Source: JAGLQA01 sp023135565 (GTDB lineage: Bacteria; Acidobacteriota; Aminicenantia; UBA2199). Taken from it: a stretch of 27,166 nucleotides of DNA. This document shows positions 1 through 7,121 of the stretch, in pieces. The translations under genes were made by a program, and so were the position numbers. Numbering within the stretch: the stretch's first letter is position 1; every line of letters starts with the position of its first letter. The notes beneath the pieces were generated by a model. The model saw only the letters and a program-made list of their open reading frames with translations, did no database searches and was not told the DNA's origin. The stretch covers positions 1-27,166 of the forward strand of contig DAOWCY010000089.1 in NCBI GenBank assembly GCA_030639305.1, in the 5' to 3' direction.

Positions 1-63
1 GCGTTAGTTATACAATCTTACCAATCTACACGGCTTGCTAAACGATTATTGATTGACTGGCCC

Positions 64-132
64 AAATTCCCCTCTTGAGAGGGGTGGCGCTGAGGGGCTT
101 TTTATTTTTGCCCCGAAGCGACGGGGTGTGTT
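64..132 (+). repeat. dispersed modular palindromic repeat, copy A
   Basis: Shares both ends with three other copies in this window (near 20376, 23673 and 26549). One end is AATTCCCCTCTTGAGAGGGG followed by TGG; the other is GGGGTGTGTT. The middle differs between copies: here it holds a small GGGGC/GCCCC hairpin around a T-rich loop. No gene is visible in bases 1-170 apart from this element. Confidence 0.6.
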
Positions 133-170
133 TGGTTGCGGGCAACGGCTGCGATGTGTTCTCTTGAGTT

Positions 171-719
171 CTATTCCTGGCCGTAGAGATTTTTGAAAAC
201 GAAATCTTTTAAAGGTTTCCTGGGCGTCTGTTTGGGGGTATGGGCCGGGTAACCTAAGGGGATCAATTCGATAACAGTTCTATTTTCCGGGATGCCTAAT
301 ATTTCGTTCACTTTTTCGTGGTCAAAAAGTCCCACGTGTACGGTGCCCAGGTTTTCGGCAGCGGCAGCCAGGGTCAGGTGTTCTGTTGCTATTCCCAAAT
401 CGAACATCACCCAATCTCCGTGTATAGTAGACCGGCTGCCTTTTTTGAACCCTGATTTCCCGGTAATGCCCACGGCACAGACGATTACCGGTGCATCTAT
501 AATCGCTTTGAGTGCGGGATTTCTTTCTGAAAGGGTTTTTTGCAGTTGTTCTTTTATTTCTTTTCCGGTGACTAAGACCAGTTCCCAGGGTTGGGTATTG
601 GCCCAGGAAGGGGCGGCCCTGAAAGCTTCCAGGATGCGGGCCAGGGAATCTTGCGGCACCGGGTCCGGTTTGTATGTTCTAACCGATTGTCGTTTTTCGA
701 TAACGTCATAGAAATCCAT
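171..719 (-). CDS. nitroreductase family FMN-dependent oxidoreductase
   Basis: A 182-residue protein of the usual single-domain nitroreductase length. The N-terminus (residues 4-16, DVIEKRQSVRTYK) and the APSWANTQPW segment near residue 36 match the FMN-phosphate and flavin-binding motifs of this fold. The C-terminal region with ELIPLGYPAH also fits. Such enzymes transfer electrons from NAD(P)H to nitro compounds, quinones or other acceptors in the cytoplasm; the true substrate cannot be told from sequence. The ATG is preceded by AAAGGAGGA at good spacing, which fixes the start. It stands alone, separated from the receptor gene upstream by a terminator. A DUF-type dehalogenase-like relative of the same fold is possible but less likely. 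Confidence 0.88.
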   Translation of the reverse strand: MDFYDVIEKRQSVRTYKPDPVPQDSLARILEAFRAAPSWANTQPWELVLVTGKEIKEQLQKTLSERNPALKAIIDAPVIVCAVGITGKSGFKKGSRSTIHGDWVMFDLGIATEHLTLAAAAENLGTVHVGLFDHEKVNEILGIPENRTVIELIPLGYPAHTPKQTPRKPLKDFVFKNLYGQE

Positions 720-864
720 ATTATGTCCTCCTTTTTGGTTTAGTGGATAAAGAATTCAGAACCAATTTTATCACAAAAAGCCAAAGAGTTGAACCCCAGG
801 CGTCTAAATCAACCCATTCGCCTCCAGGCGTTGCTTTATAACGTGCAGACATTAAATATCAATA

Positions 865-900
865 AAAAAAACCCTCCGGCGCGAACCGGAGGGTTTTTTA
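865..900. terminator. bidirectional rho-independent terminator
   Basis: A GC-rich stem (AACCCTCCGG / CCGGAGGGTT, loop CGCGAA) is flanked by A7 on one side and T6 on the other, so it can work in both directions. On the minus strand it lies about 30 bases after the stop of the TonB-dependent receptor gene, which it most likely terminates. Confidence 0.88.
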
Positions 901-926
901 TTTTTAAATACTTTTTTTTCAGGGTA

Positions 927-3900
927 TTAGAACCTGTAAGTGAAACCGAAAAGCATCTGCCAGCGGGAGAGTATCTGGTTGATAGTGAAGCGGGCATCTT
1001 TTTCGTCGGCTTTACCCCAGAATTCAAACATGGGTAAGCCGGTTGCGTCATCATAACCTTTGAAAGTAAGGGGCGCATCATCATACAGGATATAGCGGTA
1101 AACACCCCAATCTTTGTTCAATATATTGAGGAAATTCTTGACAGTCAGGAATACTTCTAATTTATGACCTTTAGCGAAGGGCATGGGGATAGCCTGGGTC
1201 AGTTTCAAATCCAATTGATGATAGAAGGGGTCGGTGCTGGCATAGCGGGGCAGTATTTGACCGCGGTGAGCTTCTAAGGCCGGGTCGTCCCTGATGTATT
1301 GATCAAGATCCGCCCAGGTGCCTTTGGTTAAGATAAGTTCGCTTTCGCTGACCGGCACATAAATGGAATCATTTCTCTGACCATCTAAGTTCACGTCATT
1401 GTAATAGCGAGAGGAGTAACGGCGCCCGGTGCGGCCATCGTAAACGATGGCGAGAGTAGTGGGAGCGTTTTTGAAAATCCTGAACTTCTTAGAAAAAGTG
1501 AAGAAGAAACGATTCCGGGTGTCATGGGCTGAATAGCTCAGTTCCGGGTTATTGGGATCGCCTTTGACGATATTGTACTTCCAGTTGGATACGGCCCGGG
1601 AAGAGGTGCCGCCAAAGAGGTCTTTGGCCATACCATAGGTGTATGAGGCGTTGAACATGCTGCCGTCATTCCACTCCTTCTGCACCTGGGCGCTTAGGGT
1701 GTACTGGAAGCCCTCACCGGTATTGCTCAACAGCAGGACATTTTCGAAATTATCGCTTACGTAATTGGGGTTGCCGTAACTTCCACCATACCCGGAGTAA
1801 CCGGGGGTGCCGAAGAGGGGGCGTCCGTCAAAAGCGGCTGCGCCTGTGGCTTCGACATTGATGTTCCGGTACCTAATTTCATTGATGCTTTTGGAATAGA
1901 CAAACTCCAGGGTGCCGGTAAAACCGCCGGGCAGTTTGGCGTCAACCGCGATATTGGTTTTTAAAACCTGGGGGAATTTGTAGTTGGCGTCGATCAGGTT
2001 GATGTCGGCGGGAGCAGGACCACCGCCGGGAAAATCGGGCTGGTTGAAGGGATCGACGACGAAGAAGCCGGGGTTGCCGTAGACCCTGTACCTGGCCAGG
2101 TCGGTGCCGGTATTGGAGTACTGGTTGGAAATCCAGACGTAGGGGGTGCGACCGGAGAATATGCCCACACCGCCGCGAAACATTAAATCCTGCTTCCCGG
2201 TGGGATCGAAGTTAAAACCGAAACGGGGCGACCAGAGAACATTGCCGCCGGCATTCTGGTTGGTGGGAATGCCGAATGCCTGCTCCACCAGCGGGTTGGC
2301 CGGGGGATCGTCGGGCATCAGCGGCACATCGGCGCGAATACCGAAAGTCAGTTTTAATTTCGGTGAAACCGCCCATTCGTCTCCGGCATAGAGACCCAAT
2401 TGATAGACGCTGAACCTGGCCGGGGCATTGGGGTCGCCGGTGAGGGAGTAGTAGCGGTCGAAATAGGAAGGGGCGCCGGCTTCGAAATCATCTAAACTGT
2501 CGAATTCGTACTTACCGAATTCTCTCTGCACATATACGTTGTAGAACTTAAAGAACTCGTTGTGGGTTCCTAAGACAAAGGTGTGTTTCCCTTTGTAGAT
2601 AGTGAGGGTGTCGGTGATTTCGATCAAATCCTGGTCCAACTGGTTGCGGTGGCGGTACTCTTCGGAACCGGCATAAAATGTCGCCCCGGGTATATCCACG
2701 GCGATCCTGGGAAAAGCCTCCCCCATATAATTGGGTTTATCGCGAATGGTCTGGTAGTTGATCATCAATTCGTTGTGCGTGTTCGTGCCTAAGGTGCTGT
2801 TTAACTGCAGCACCGTGCTGTTGCTCTTGTTCAGGTAAACCACACCGCCGTTGCCGAAAATAAAACTCCGGTCGCTGGTCCTGTACAGGTTTTCATAATC
2901 GGAATCGCTGAAGCTGTGACGCAGGGTCAAGCGGTGCTTGGCATTGATGTTCCAGTCGAAACGGGCGAAAATCTTGGAACTGGTACGGTCGTTCACCTGT
3001 TCACCATAGCCGCCGGGATCGTAACCGTAGTTATTACAGATACTGATAAAACGGTCGGCTTCCGCTTGATGACCCCAGTCCCGTTCTCCGCTGCCGCCGA
3101 TGTAATAATCTTCAGGCACACTCTTTTTGGTGTAATCCGCGTTGAGAAAGAAAAAGAGTTTGTTCTTGATGAGCGGGCCGCCGAAAGTGACGCCGTAAAC
3201 GCCTTCGGAAAACTCGTTAAAGGGGGTTTCACTGGGGCCGTCGCCCATCAGGCTCTGGTTCCTGCCCCAATAATAGAAGCTGCCGTGAGGGGTGTTGGTT
3301 CCGCTTTTGGTAATAATGTTGACGCCGCCGCCGGTAAACATACCCTGGCGCACGTCATAGGGGGCCAATACTACCTGGAATTCCTGCACGGCGTCTAAAC
3401 TGATGACTGTGGCTTCCGCCTGACCGCCGGGAGTGCCTGTAGATCCCAAACCGAATAGGTCGTTGTTCTGGGCGCCGTCGATCTGGACGTTGTTGTAGCG
3501 GCTGCTTCTGCCGCCGGCATTAAAAGCGCCGTCGGTTTCGGCATTGCTGACCATTTGTGGGGACAACCGGGTGAAGTCGTCTAAAGAACGGGAGATTGTA
3601 GGCAGATCCCTGATAGTATCTTCCAGCACGTTCTGGCTGGCGCCGGTGCGGGAAGAACTCATAATCGGGCTGATGCCTTCTACTGTGACCGTTTCGGTCA
3701 CGGATTCCAATACAAGCATAAAATTGACCTGCTTGTTTTCACCCAATTTGACAACGATTTTGTCTCTCTTTTCTTTCTTGAAACCTTCAAGTGCGGCGGT
3801 AATTTTGTAGGGTCCGCCAGCTTTTACGGAGGGGATATAGTAAGTGCCTATACCCCTCGTAATCGCGCTGAAAGTCGTACCCGTGGGTACGTGTACGGCA

Positions 3901-4040
3901 GTAATCAGGACGCCGGGGAGCTTGGAGCCGTCACTGGTGACGACAGTTCCGTTCAAAGCCCCGGTGGTGACGCCCTGGGCGAAAATCACTACCGGAAGTA
4001 GAAAGAAAAGAAAGAGAATGAAATAGAAACTTCTTTTCAT
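927..4040 (-). CDS. TonB-dependent receptor with N-terminal carboxypeptidase-regulatory domain (Oar-like)
   Basis: A 1037-residue outer-membrane protein. Residues 1-22 form a signal peptide (hydrophobic stretch ending VVIFAQG). Residues about 25-112 are a carboxypeptidase-regulatory/CNA-B-like beta sandwich (GTVVTSDGSKLPGVLITA). A TonB-box-like segment VTETVTVEG follows at 114-122. Next comes a plug domain, with GRSSRYNNVQIDGAQNN and the FTGGGVNIITKSGTN segment, then a long beta-barrel. The chain ends in an aromatic residue (FGFTYRF), as outer-membrane barrels do. This family takes up large substrates such as peptides, glycans or chelates using the proton-motive force through TonB/ExbBD. The substrate is not readable. 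The ATG has a strong GGAGGAAG Shine-Dalgarno and a good promoter upstream. Confidence 0.93.
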   Translation of the reverse strand: MKRSFYFILFLFFLLPVVIFAQGVTTGALNGTVVTSDGSKLPGVLITAVHVPTGTTFSAITRGIGTYYIPSVKAGGPYKITAALEGFKKEKRDKIVVKLGENKQVNFMLVLESVTETVTVEGISPIMSSSRTGASQNVLEDTIRDLPTISRSLDDFTRLSPQMVSNAETDGAFNAGGRSSRYNNVQIDGAQNNDLFGLGSTGTPGGQAEATVISLDAVQEFQVVLAPYDVRQGMFTGGGVNIITKSGTNTPHGSFYYWGRNQSLMGDGPSETPFNEFSEGVYGVTFGGPLIKNKLFFFLNADYTKKSVPEDYYIGGSGERDWGHQAEADRFISICNNYGYDPGGYGEQVNDRTSSKIFARFDWNINAKHRLTLRHSFSDSDYENLYRTSDRSFIFGNGGVVYLNKSNSTVLQLNSTLGTNTHNELMINYQTIRDKPNYMGEAFPRIAVDIPGATFYAGSEEYRHRNQLDQDLIEITDTLTIYKGKHTFVLGTHNEFFKFYNVYVQREFGKYEFDSLDDFEAGAPSYFDRYYSLTGDPNAPARFSVYQLGLYAGDEWAVSPKLKLTFGIRADVPLMPDDPPANPLVEQAFGIPTNQNAGGNVLWSPRFGFNFDPTGKQDLMFRGGVGIFSGRTPYVWISNQYSNTGTDLARYRVYGNPGFFVVDPFNQPDFPGGGPAPADINLIDANYKFPQVLKTNIAVDAKLPGGFTGTLEFVYSKSINEIRYRNINVEATGAAAFDGRPLFGTPGYSGYGGSYGNPNYVSDNFENVLLLSNTGEGFQYTLSAQVQKEWNDGSMFNASYTYGMAKDLFGGTSSRAVSNWKYNIVKGDPNNPELSYSAHDTRNRFFFTFSKKFRIFKNAPTTLAIVYDGRTGRRYSSRYYNDVNLDGQRNDSIYVPVSESELILTKGTWADLDQYIRDDPALEAHRGQILPRYASTDPFYHQLDLKLTQAIPMPFAKGHKLEVFLTVKNFLNILNKDWGVYRYILYDDAPLTFKGYDDATGLPMFEFWGKADEKDARFTINQILSRWQMLFGFTYRF

Positions 4041-4099
4041 AGAACTTCCTCCTTTTATGATTTTAATTTGTTTTGTGATACCATAATTACAAATTTTAT

Positions 4100-4127
4100 T
4101 TTATACCATTCTCATAATAAAATGCAA
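4100..4127 (-). promoter_or_regulatory. sigma-70-like promoter of the TonB-dependent receptor gene
   Basis: On the minus strand TTGCAT and TATAAA are 16 bases apart, in an AT-rich stretch about 60 bases upstream of the receptor start. The pattern match is good but no transcript data support it. Confidence 0.55.
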
Positions 4128-4317
4128 GCAAAATAGTCACTTTTTTTAATTTTTTTCGGGAAGCTGGCCGCGGCCCCAAGACCCTTTACTGTCAATTGTT
4201 TTCGCCTTTCACGAATAGGCGCCGAAAAGTGAAATTATTGGGGTCAGCGCAGTCACAGCGGTGTTTTCCGCAGCGCATTGCCGGCCCGGACTTTTTTTAT
4301 TTTCGCCTTTTGTTTAC

Positions 4318-4346
4318 TTGAAAAAAAATGCCGTCTACATTAAAAT
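4318..4346 (+). promoter_or_regulatory. sigma-70-like promoter of the histidine kinase gene
   Basis: TTGAAA and TAAAAT are 17 bases apart. The box lies inside the upstream extension of the open frame, which argues that translation starts at 4366 and not at the first ATG-like codon at 4261. Transcription would begin only a dozen bases before the start codon. The rest of the 4041-4317 gap holds the receptor promoter, a GGCCGCGGCC palindrome and otherwise nothing recognisable. Confidence 0.45.
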
Positions 4347-4365
4347 AGGTATAGAGGTTGGCAGC

Positions 4366-5982
4366 ATGACCGAATCTGAAAATAAAATAAAAGAGCAGCT
4401 CCTGGCGGAGTTGACAAAATTACGTCTGCGTATAAAAGATCTCGAAGCAGCGGATCCTGAACGCAAGCTGAAAGAGAGCGAAGAAAAATTCCGTACCATA
4501 ACCGAAAACCTCAGTGTAGGTATTTTCAGGAGTTCTGTAGGGCCGAAGGGGGAATTTATCGAAGTGAACCCGGCTATGGTTTCCATATTCGGTTATGACA
4601 GCAAAGAAGATTTGATGAGCGTAAACGTATCAGACCTGTACTTAGACCCGGAAGACAGGAAAAGGTTTAATGAAAAGATGGTGGCCGATGAATTCATAAA
4701 AGATGAAGAATCTATCTCGAAACGAAAGGACGGCTCTACTTTCATCGCCTCGGATACGGCAGTGGCCGTCAAAAACAAGAAAGGGGAAATCGTATATTTC
4801 GACGGTATATTGGAAGACGTCACCGCGCGGAAAAAGATTCAACTGGAACTCATGAAAAGGAAAAAAATCGAGTCCATCGGGATATTGGCCGGTGGCATCG
4901 CTCACGATTTTAACAATCTCCTGGCTGTGGTGTTGGGTAATATATCGCTGGTGAAAGACGAACTCGATCCGGATGATGAGCATTACGAAATCCTGGACAA
5001 TGCCGAGAAAGCCACCATGCAGGCCGGGGGGCTGGCTAAAAAACTGATTACCTTTTCCCAGGGAGGCTGGCTGCATAAAAAGAAGGTCGGTTTTCTCAAA
5101 GTATTCAACCGGGCTAAAGAGGGTCTCTCCCGCGCCGCCGATGTCTCTTTTACGGTCGATATACCGGAGCATCTCCCTACCGTGGATGGAGATGAAGAAC
5201 AATTGGTCCAGGTGACCGCCAACCTGCTGCAAAATGCCGTGGATTGGTCGCGGGAGAACAAAGCAATCGCCATCAGGGCAAAGGTAATAACCGTGAACGA
5301 CCGGGATAACCTGCCTGTGCGGGAAGGCAGGTATGTGAGAATTTCCATAGCGGATAGAGGCAGCGGTATTCCCCCGGAACACATGGAGCAAGTTTTCGAT
5401 CCCTACTTTACGGCAAAAAAGATGGGTACGCGGAAAGGTATGGGTTTAGGGCTTTCCATCAGTCTCTCCATCATCGAGAAGCACGGCGGGCATATCACCA
5501 TAGACTCTGAATTAGGCAGGGGAACCACCGCCGACATATACCTGCCGCTGCCGGATTCAGAGGACGTCGCCGCTGCGGAAAGGGTTAAAGAAGAAGCAGC
5601 GGGAGCCCGCATCCTGATGATGGATGATGAGCCGTCGGTGTCATATATAGTAAGTCAAATCTTACAGAAAATGGGACATAAAGTAGAAATCGTCAAAGAC
5701 GGGAGCGAAGCTTTAGAAGCTTTTAAAAAAGCCCGGGAAAAGGACAAACCTTTCGATATAGTAATGTTGGATATCGTCATCAAGCATGGTTTAGGAGGCA
5801 AAGAGACTATGCACCGCCTGCAGAAAATAGAACCCGGGGTGAAAGCCATAGCCTTGAGTGGCTATTTAGGCGACAGGGACATCGAAAACTTAAAGAAACT
5901 GGGTTTCCGGGAGGTAATCAGGAAACCGGCGCGAACGAAGGATTTCAAAGTGACCATAGATAAGGTACTCGAAAAGGGATAG
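4366..5982 (+). CDS. soluble PAS-domain hybrid histidine kinase with C-terminal receiver
   Basis: With the start at ATG 4366 (preceded by AGAGG), the protein has 538 residues. A charged helix spans about 5-30, a PAS domain about 40-155, and an NtrB-like dimerisation segment has GGIAHDFNN with phospho-acceptor H180. The ATPase domain shows the N box NLLQNAVDW (N290), the G1 box DRGSGIP (330-336), DPYFTAK and the G2 box GMGLGLS. A receiver domain spans about 415-535, with acidic D420/D421, phospho-acceptor D469, S498 and K520. No membrane segment is present, so it senses a cytoplasmic signal and probably feeds a phosphorelay. No dedicated response regulator is adjacent, although the receiver-LpxC gene lies 1.1 kb away on the other strand. 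The TAG stop is followed in the same frame by a heptad-repeat tail. Confidence 0.92.
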   Translation: MTESENKIKEQLLAELTKLRLRIKDLEAADPERKLKESEEKFRTITENLSVGIFRSSVGPKGEFIEVNPAMVSIFGYDSKEDLMSVNVSDLYLDPEDRKRFNEKMVADEFIKDEESISKRKDGSTFIASDTAVAVKNKKGEIVYFDGILEDVTARKKIQLELMKRKKIESIGILAGGIAHDFNNLLAVVLGNISLVKDELDPDDEHYEILDNAEKATMQAGGLAKKLITFSQGGWLHKKKVGFLKVFNRAKEGLSRAADVSFTVDIPEHLPTVDGDEEQLVQVTANLLQNAVDWSRENKAIAIRAKVITVNDRDNLPVREGRYVRISIADRGSGIPPEHMEQVFDPYFTAKKMGTRKGMGLGLSISLSIIEKHGGHITIDSELGRGTTADIYLPLPDSEDVAAAERVKEEAAGARILMMDDEPSVSYIVSQILQKMGHKVEIVKDGSEALEAFKKAREKDKPFDIVMLDIVIKHGLGGKETMHRLQKIEPGVKAIALSGYLGDRDIENLKKLGFREVIRKPARTKDFKVTIDKVLEKG

Positions 5983-6129
5983 GAGGAGATCGGGAGAACT
6001 CAGGAGGAGCTCAAGAGGTCTCAGGAGGAGATCAAGAGGTCTCAGGAAGAGATCAAGAGGTCTCAGGAAGAGATCGGGAGGACTCAGGAGGAGATCAAGA
6101 GGTCTCAGGAGGAGCTCGGGAGAACTCAG
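5983..6129 (+). repeat. seven contiguous 21-bp repeats encoding E-E-(I/L)-x-R-(S/T)-Q heptads
   Basis: Seven uninterrupted 21-bp units, consensus GAGGAGATCAAGAGGTCTCA plus G, begin directly after the kinase stop codon and lie in the kinase frame. Variation is modest (ATC/CTC, AAG/GGG, TCT/ACT) and mostly conserves the heptad pattern. The heptads place I/L and S/T four and three residues apart, as in a coiled coil. There are no spacers, so this is not a CRISPR array. Confidence 0.9.
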
Positions 6130-6228
6130 GTTTAGGAGGAGATCGAAAACTCTCAGAAAAGAAATCAGACCCTCAAAGCTTACAAAATCCTTTCCCCAAC
6201 CTGTCGGGTTAGTGCTGCCGAAGAATAA
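5983..6228 (+). pseudogene. in-frame coiled-coil tail of the kinase, cut off by TAG at 5980 and again at 6133
   Basis: Reading on past the kinase TAG (5980-5982), the frame stays open for 50 codons. It meets a second TAG at 6133-6135, then continues with EEIENSQKRNQTLK and more to TAA at 6226-6228. A terminator begins at the next base. Both TAG codons sit where the heptad register expects CAG (Gln): just before the first GAGGAG, and before the degenerate eighth unit, where GTT TAG looks like a six-base insertion. No ATG opens this stretch, so it cannot be an independent gene in this frame. It is either a decayed C-terminal extension of the kinase or a readthrough tail. The sequence alone cannot decide. 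Confidence 0.6.
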
Positions 6229-6268
6229 AAAAAAAGCCCGGCGAGCTTGCGCTTACCGGGCTTTTTTT
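6229..6268 (+). terminator. rho-independent terminator after the kinase locus
   Basis: Stem AAAAAGCCCGG / CCGGGCTTTTT with a 14-base loop and a run of T. It starts one base after the TAA that closes the heptad tail, so transcription of the kinase gene is expected to include the tail. Confidence 0.85.
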
Positions 6269-6392
6269 AGGAGCTATCTTACTTATGGGTTTAGTTGAGA
6301 TGATTTGATTGTTTTCACTTTTATATATTTAGTTAATCGTTGTCTTTTTATCATATCACTATTATAATATAAAAACCGGCTTTGTCTATAAA

Positions 6393-6462
6393 ACCAAAGT
6401 TGTATTTTTGGTACTACAGGGGTCACTGCCAATATAGGACTAAAGTTGTATTTTTCAGTCCT
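6393..6462 (-). other. pair of AT-rich hairpins sharing a 14-base core, overlapping the lipoprotein gene stop
   Basis: AAAGTTGTATTTTT occurs twice (6396-6409 and 6442-6455). Each copy is flanked by its own complementary bases: ACC/GGT around the first, AGGACT/AGTCCT around the second. The second hairpin overlaps the stop codon of the minus-strand lipoprotein gene. They may form a weak terminator or a 3' processing structure. The rest of 6269-6392 is AT-rich and without visible features. Confidence 0.4.
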
Positions 6463-7105
6463 CGTCCCGCAGGAGACCCTGTAGACCGGACTGCTCCATC
6501 CTGCCTAAATTAACAGAAAAAACGATTTTCCCGCTGCGGACCCGGTGGTTCGAGATACTTAAACTAACCTGGATTTGCTTACCTTTTATGCGGATTTTCC
6601 CCGGTTTGCCGCTTTTTTTATTTTTTTCAACAGAGATTTCCAGCCCGTTTTTTTTTACTTTTTCTACCGGGAAAATTCCCTCTAACAGTAATTTTTTGAA
6701 CTCCCGGTAAGCAAAATCTATGTCCCACATTTCTTGCAGCAGGGTTTTAAAATTTCCCCGCCAGTACTTTTTTTTCCTGTGGTTGATGAGCAGGGCCGCT
6801 TCTCCGTCTACGATCAGTTTGGCGTAGATTTTGTTCAGCGGCGGTCCCAGGAACAGCATTCTTGCTTTCGAACCGGAGAATTTCAACAGGATTTTCATGC
6901 CCTGTTTGCGGCCGGAATCCAGGACTTTCAGGTTCACTTTTATTTTCAGGGAATAGTAAAAATCCCCGGTGGCTTCCCGGCGGTATTTTACCCCGCCGCA
7001 GGCAGCCTGGAGCAGCAGCAGGCAGGTGCAGCACAACAACAGACCGGCGGTGCGGCAGAGCTTCCTTTTATTTTTGCCCGCGATTCGATTCTTTCGGTTT
7101 CTCAT
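6455..7105 (-). CDS. outer-membrane-type lipoprotein, LolB/DUF4292-like
   Basis: A 216-residue protein with a basic N-terminus, a hydrophobic segment (about 20-34) and the lipobox LQAAC with Cys36, so it is a predicted lipoprotein. The mature part alternates short beta strands (KVLDSGRKQGMKILLKFSGSK, NKIYAKLIVDGEAALLINHRKKKYWRG), typical of the LolB/LolA-like half-barrel proteins that carry lipoproteins to the outer membrane. The match is by style only; I see no decisive motif. It begins 16 bases after the receiver-LpxC stop, with CACCGGGAAAC as a possible ribosome site, so the two are probably co-transcribed. That places it in an envelope-building context. Confidence 0.6.
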   Translation of the reverse strand: MRNRKNRIAGKNKRKLCRTAGLLLCCTCLLLLQAACGGVKYRREATGDFYYSLKIKVNLKVLDSGRKQGMKILLKFSGSKARMLFLGPPLNKIYAKLIVDGEAALLINHRKKKYWRGNFKTLLQEMWDIDFAYREFKKLLLEGIFPVEKVKKNGLEISVEKNKKSGKPGKIRIKGKQIQVSLSISNHRVRSGKIVFSVNLGRMEQSGLQGLLRDED

Positions 7106-7121
7106 GGTTTCCCGGTGGAGT

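Noticed and set aside
2916..3398. 160-codon plus-strand frame opposite the TonB-dependent receptor
   Set aside because: Antisense to the plug and early barrel of the receptor with no protein-like motifs.
4642..5391. 249-codon minus-strand frame opposite the histidine kinase
   Set aside because: Lies entirely antisense to conserved kinase motifs (H box, N box), shows no recognisable domain and has no ribosome site; a codon-bias shadow.
5983..6129. 21-bp repeats as a CRISPR array
   Set aside because: Units are contiguous with no spacers and stay in the kinase reading frame, coding regular heptads.
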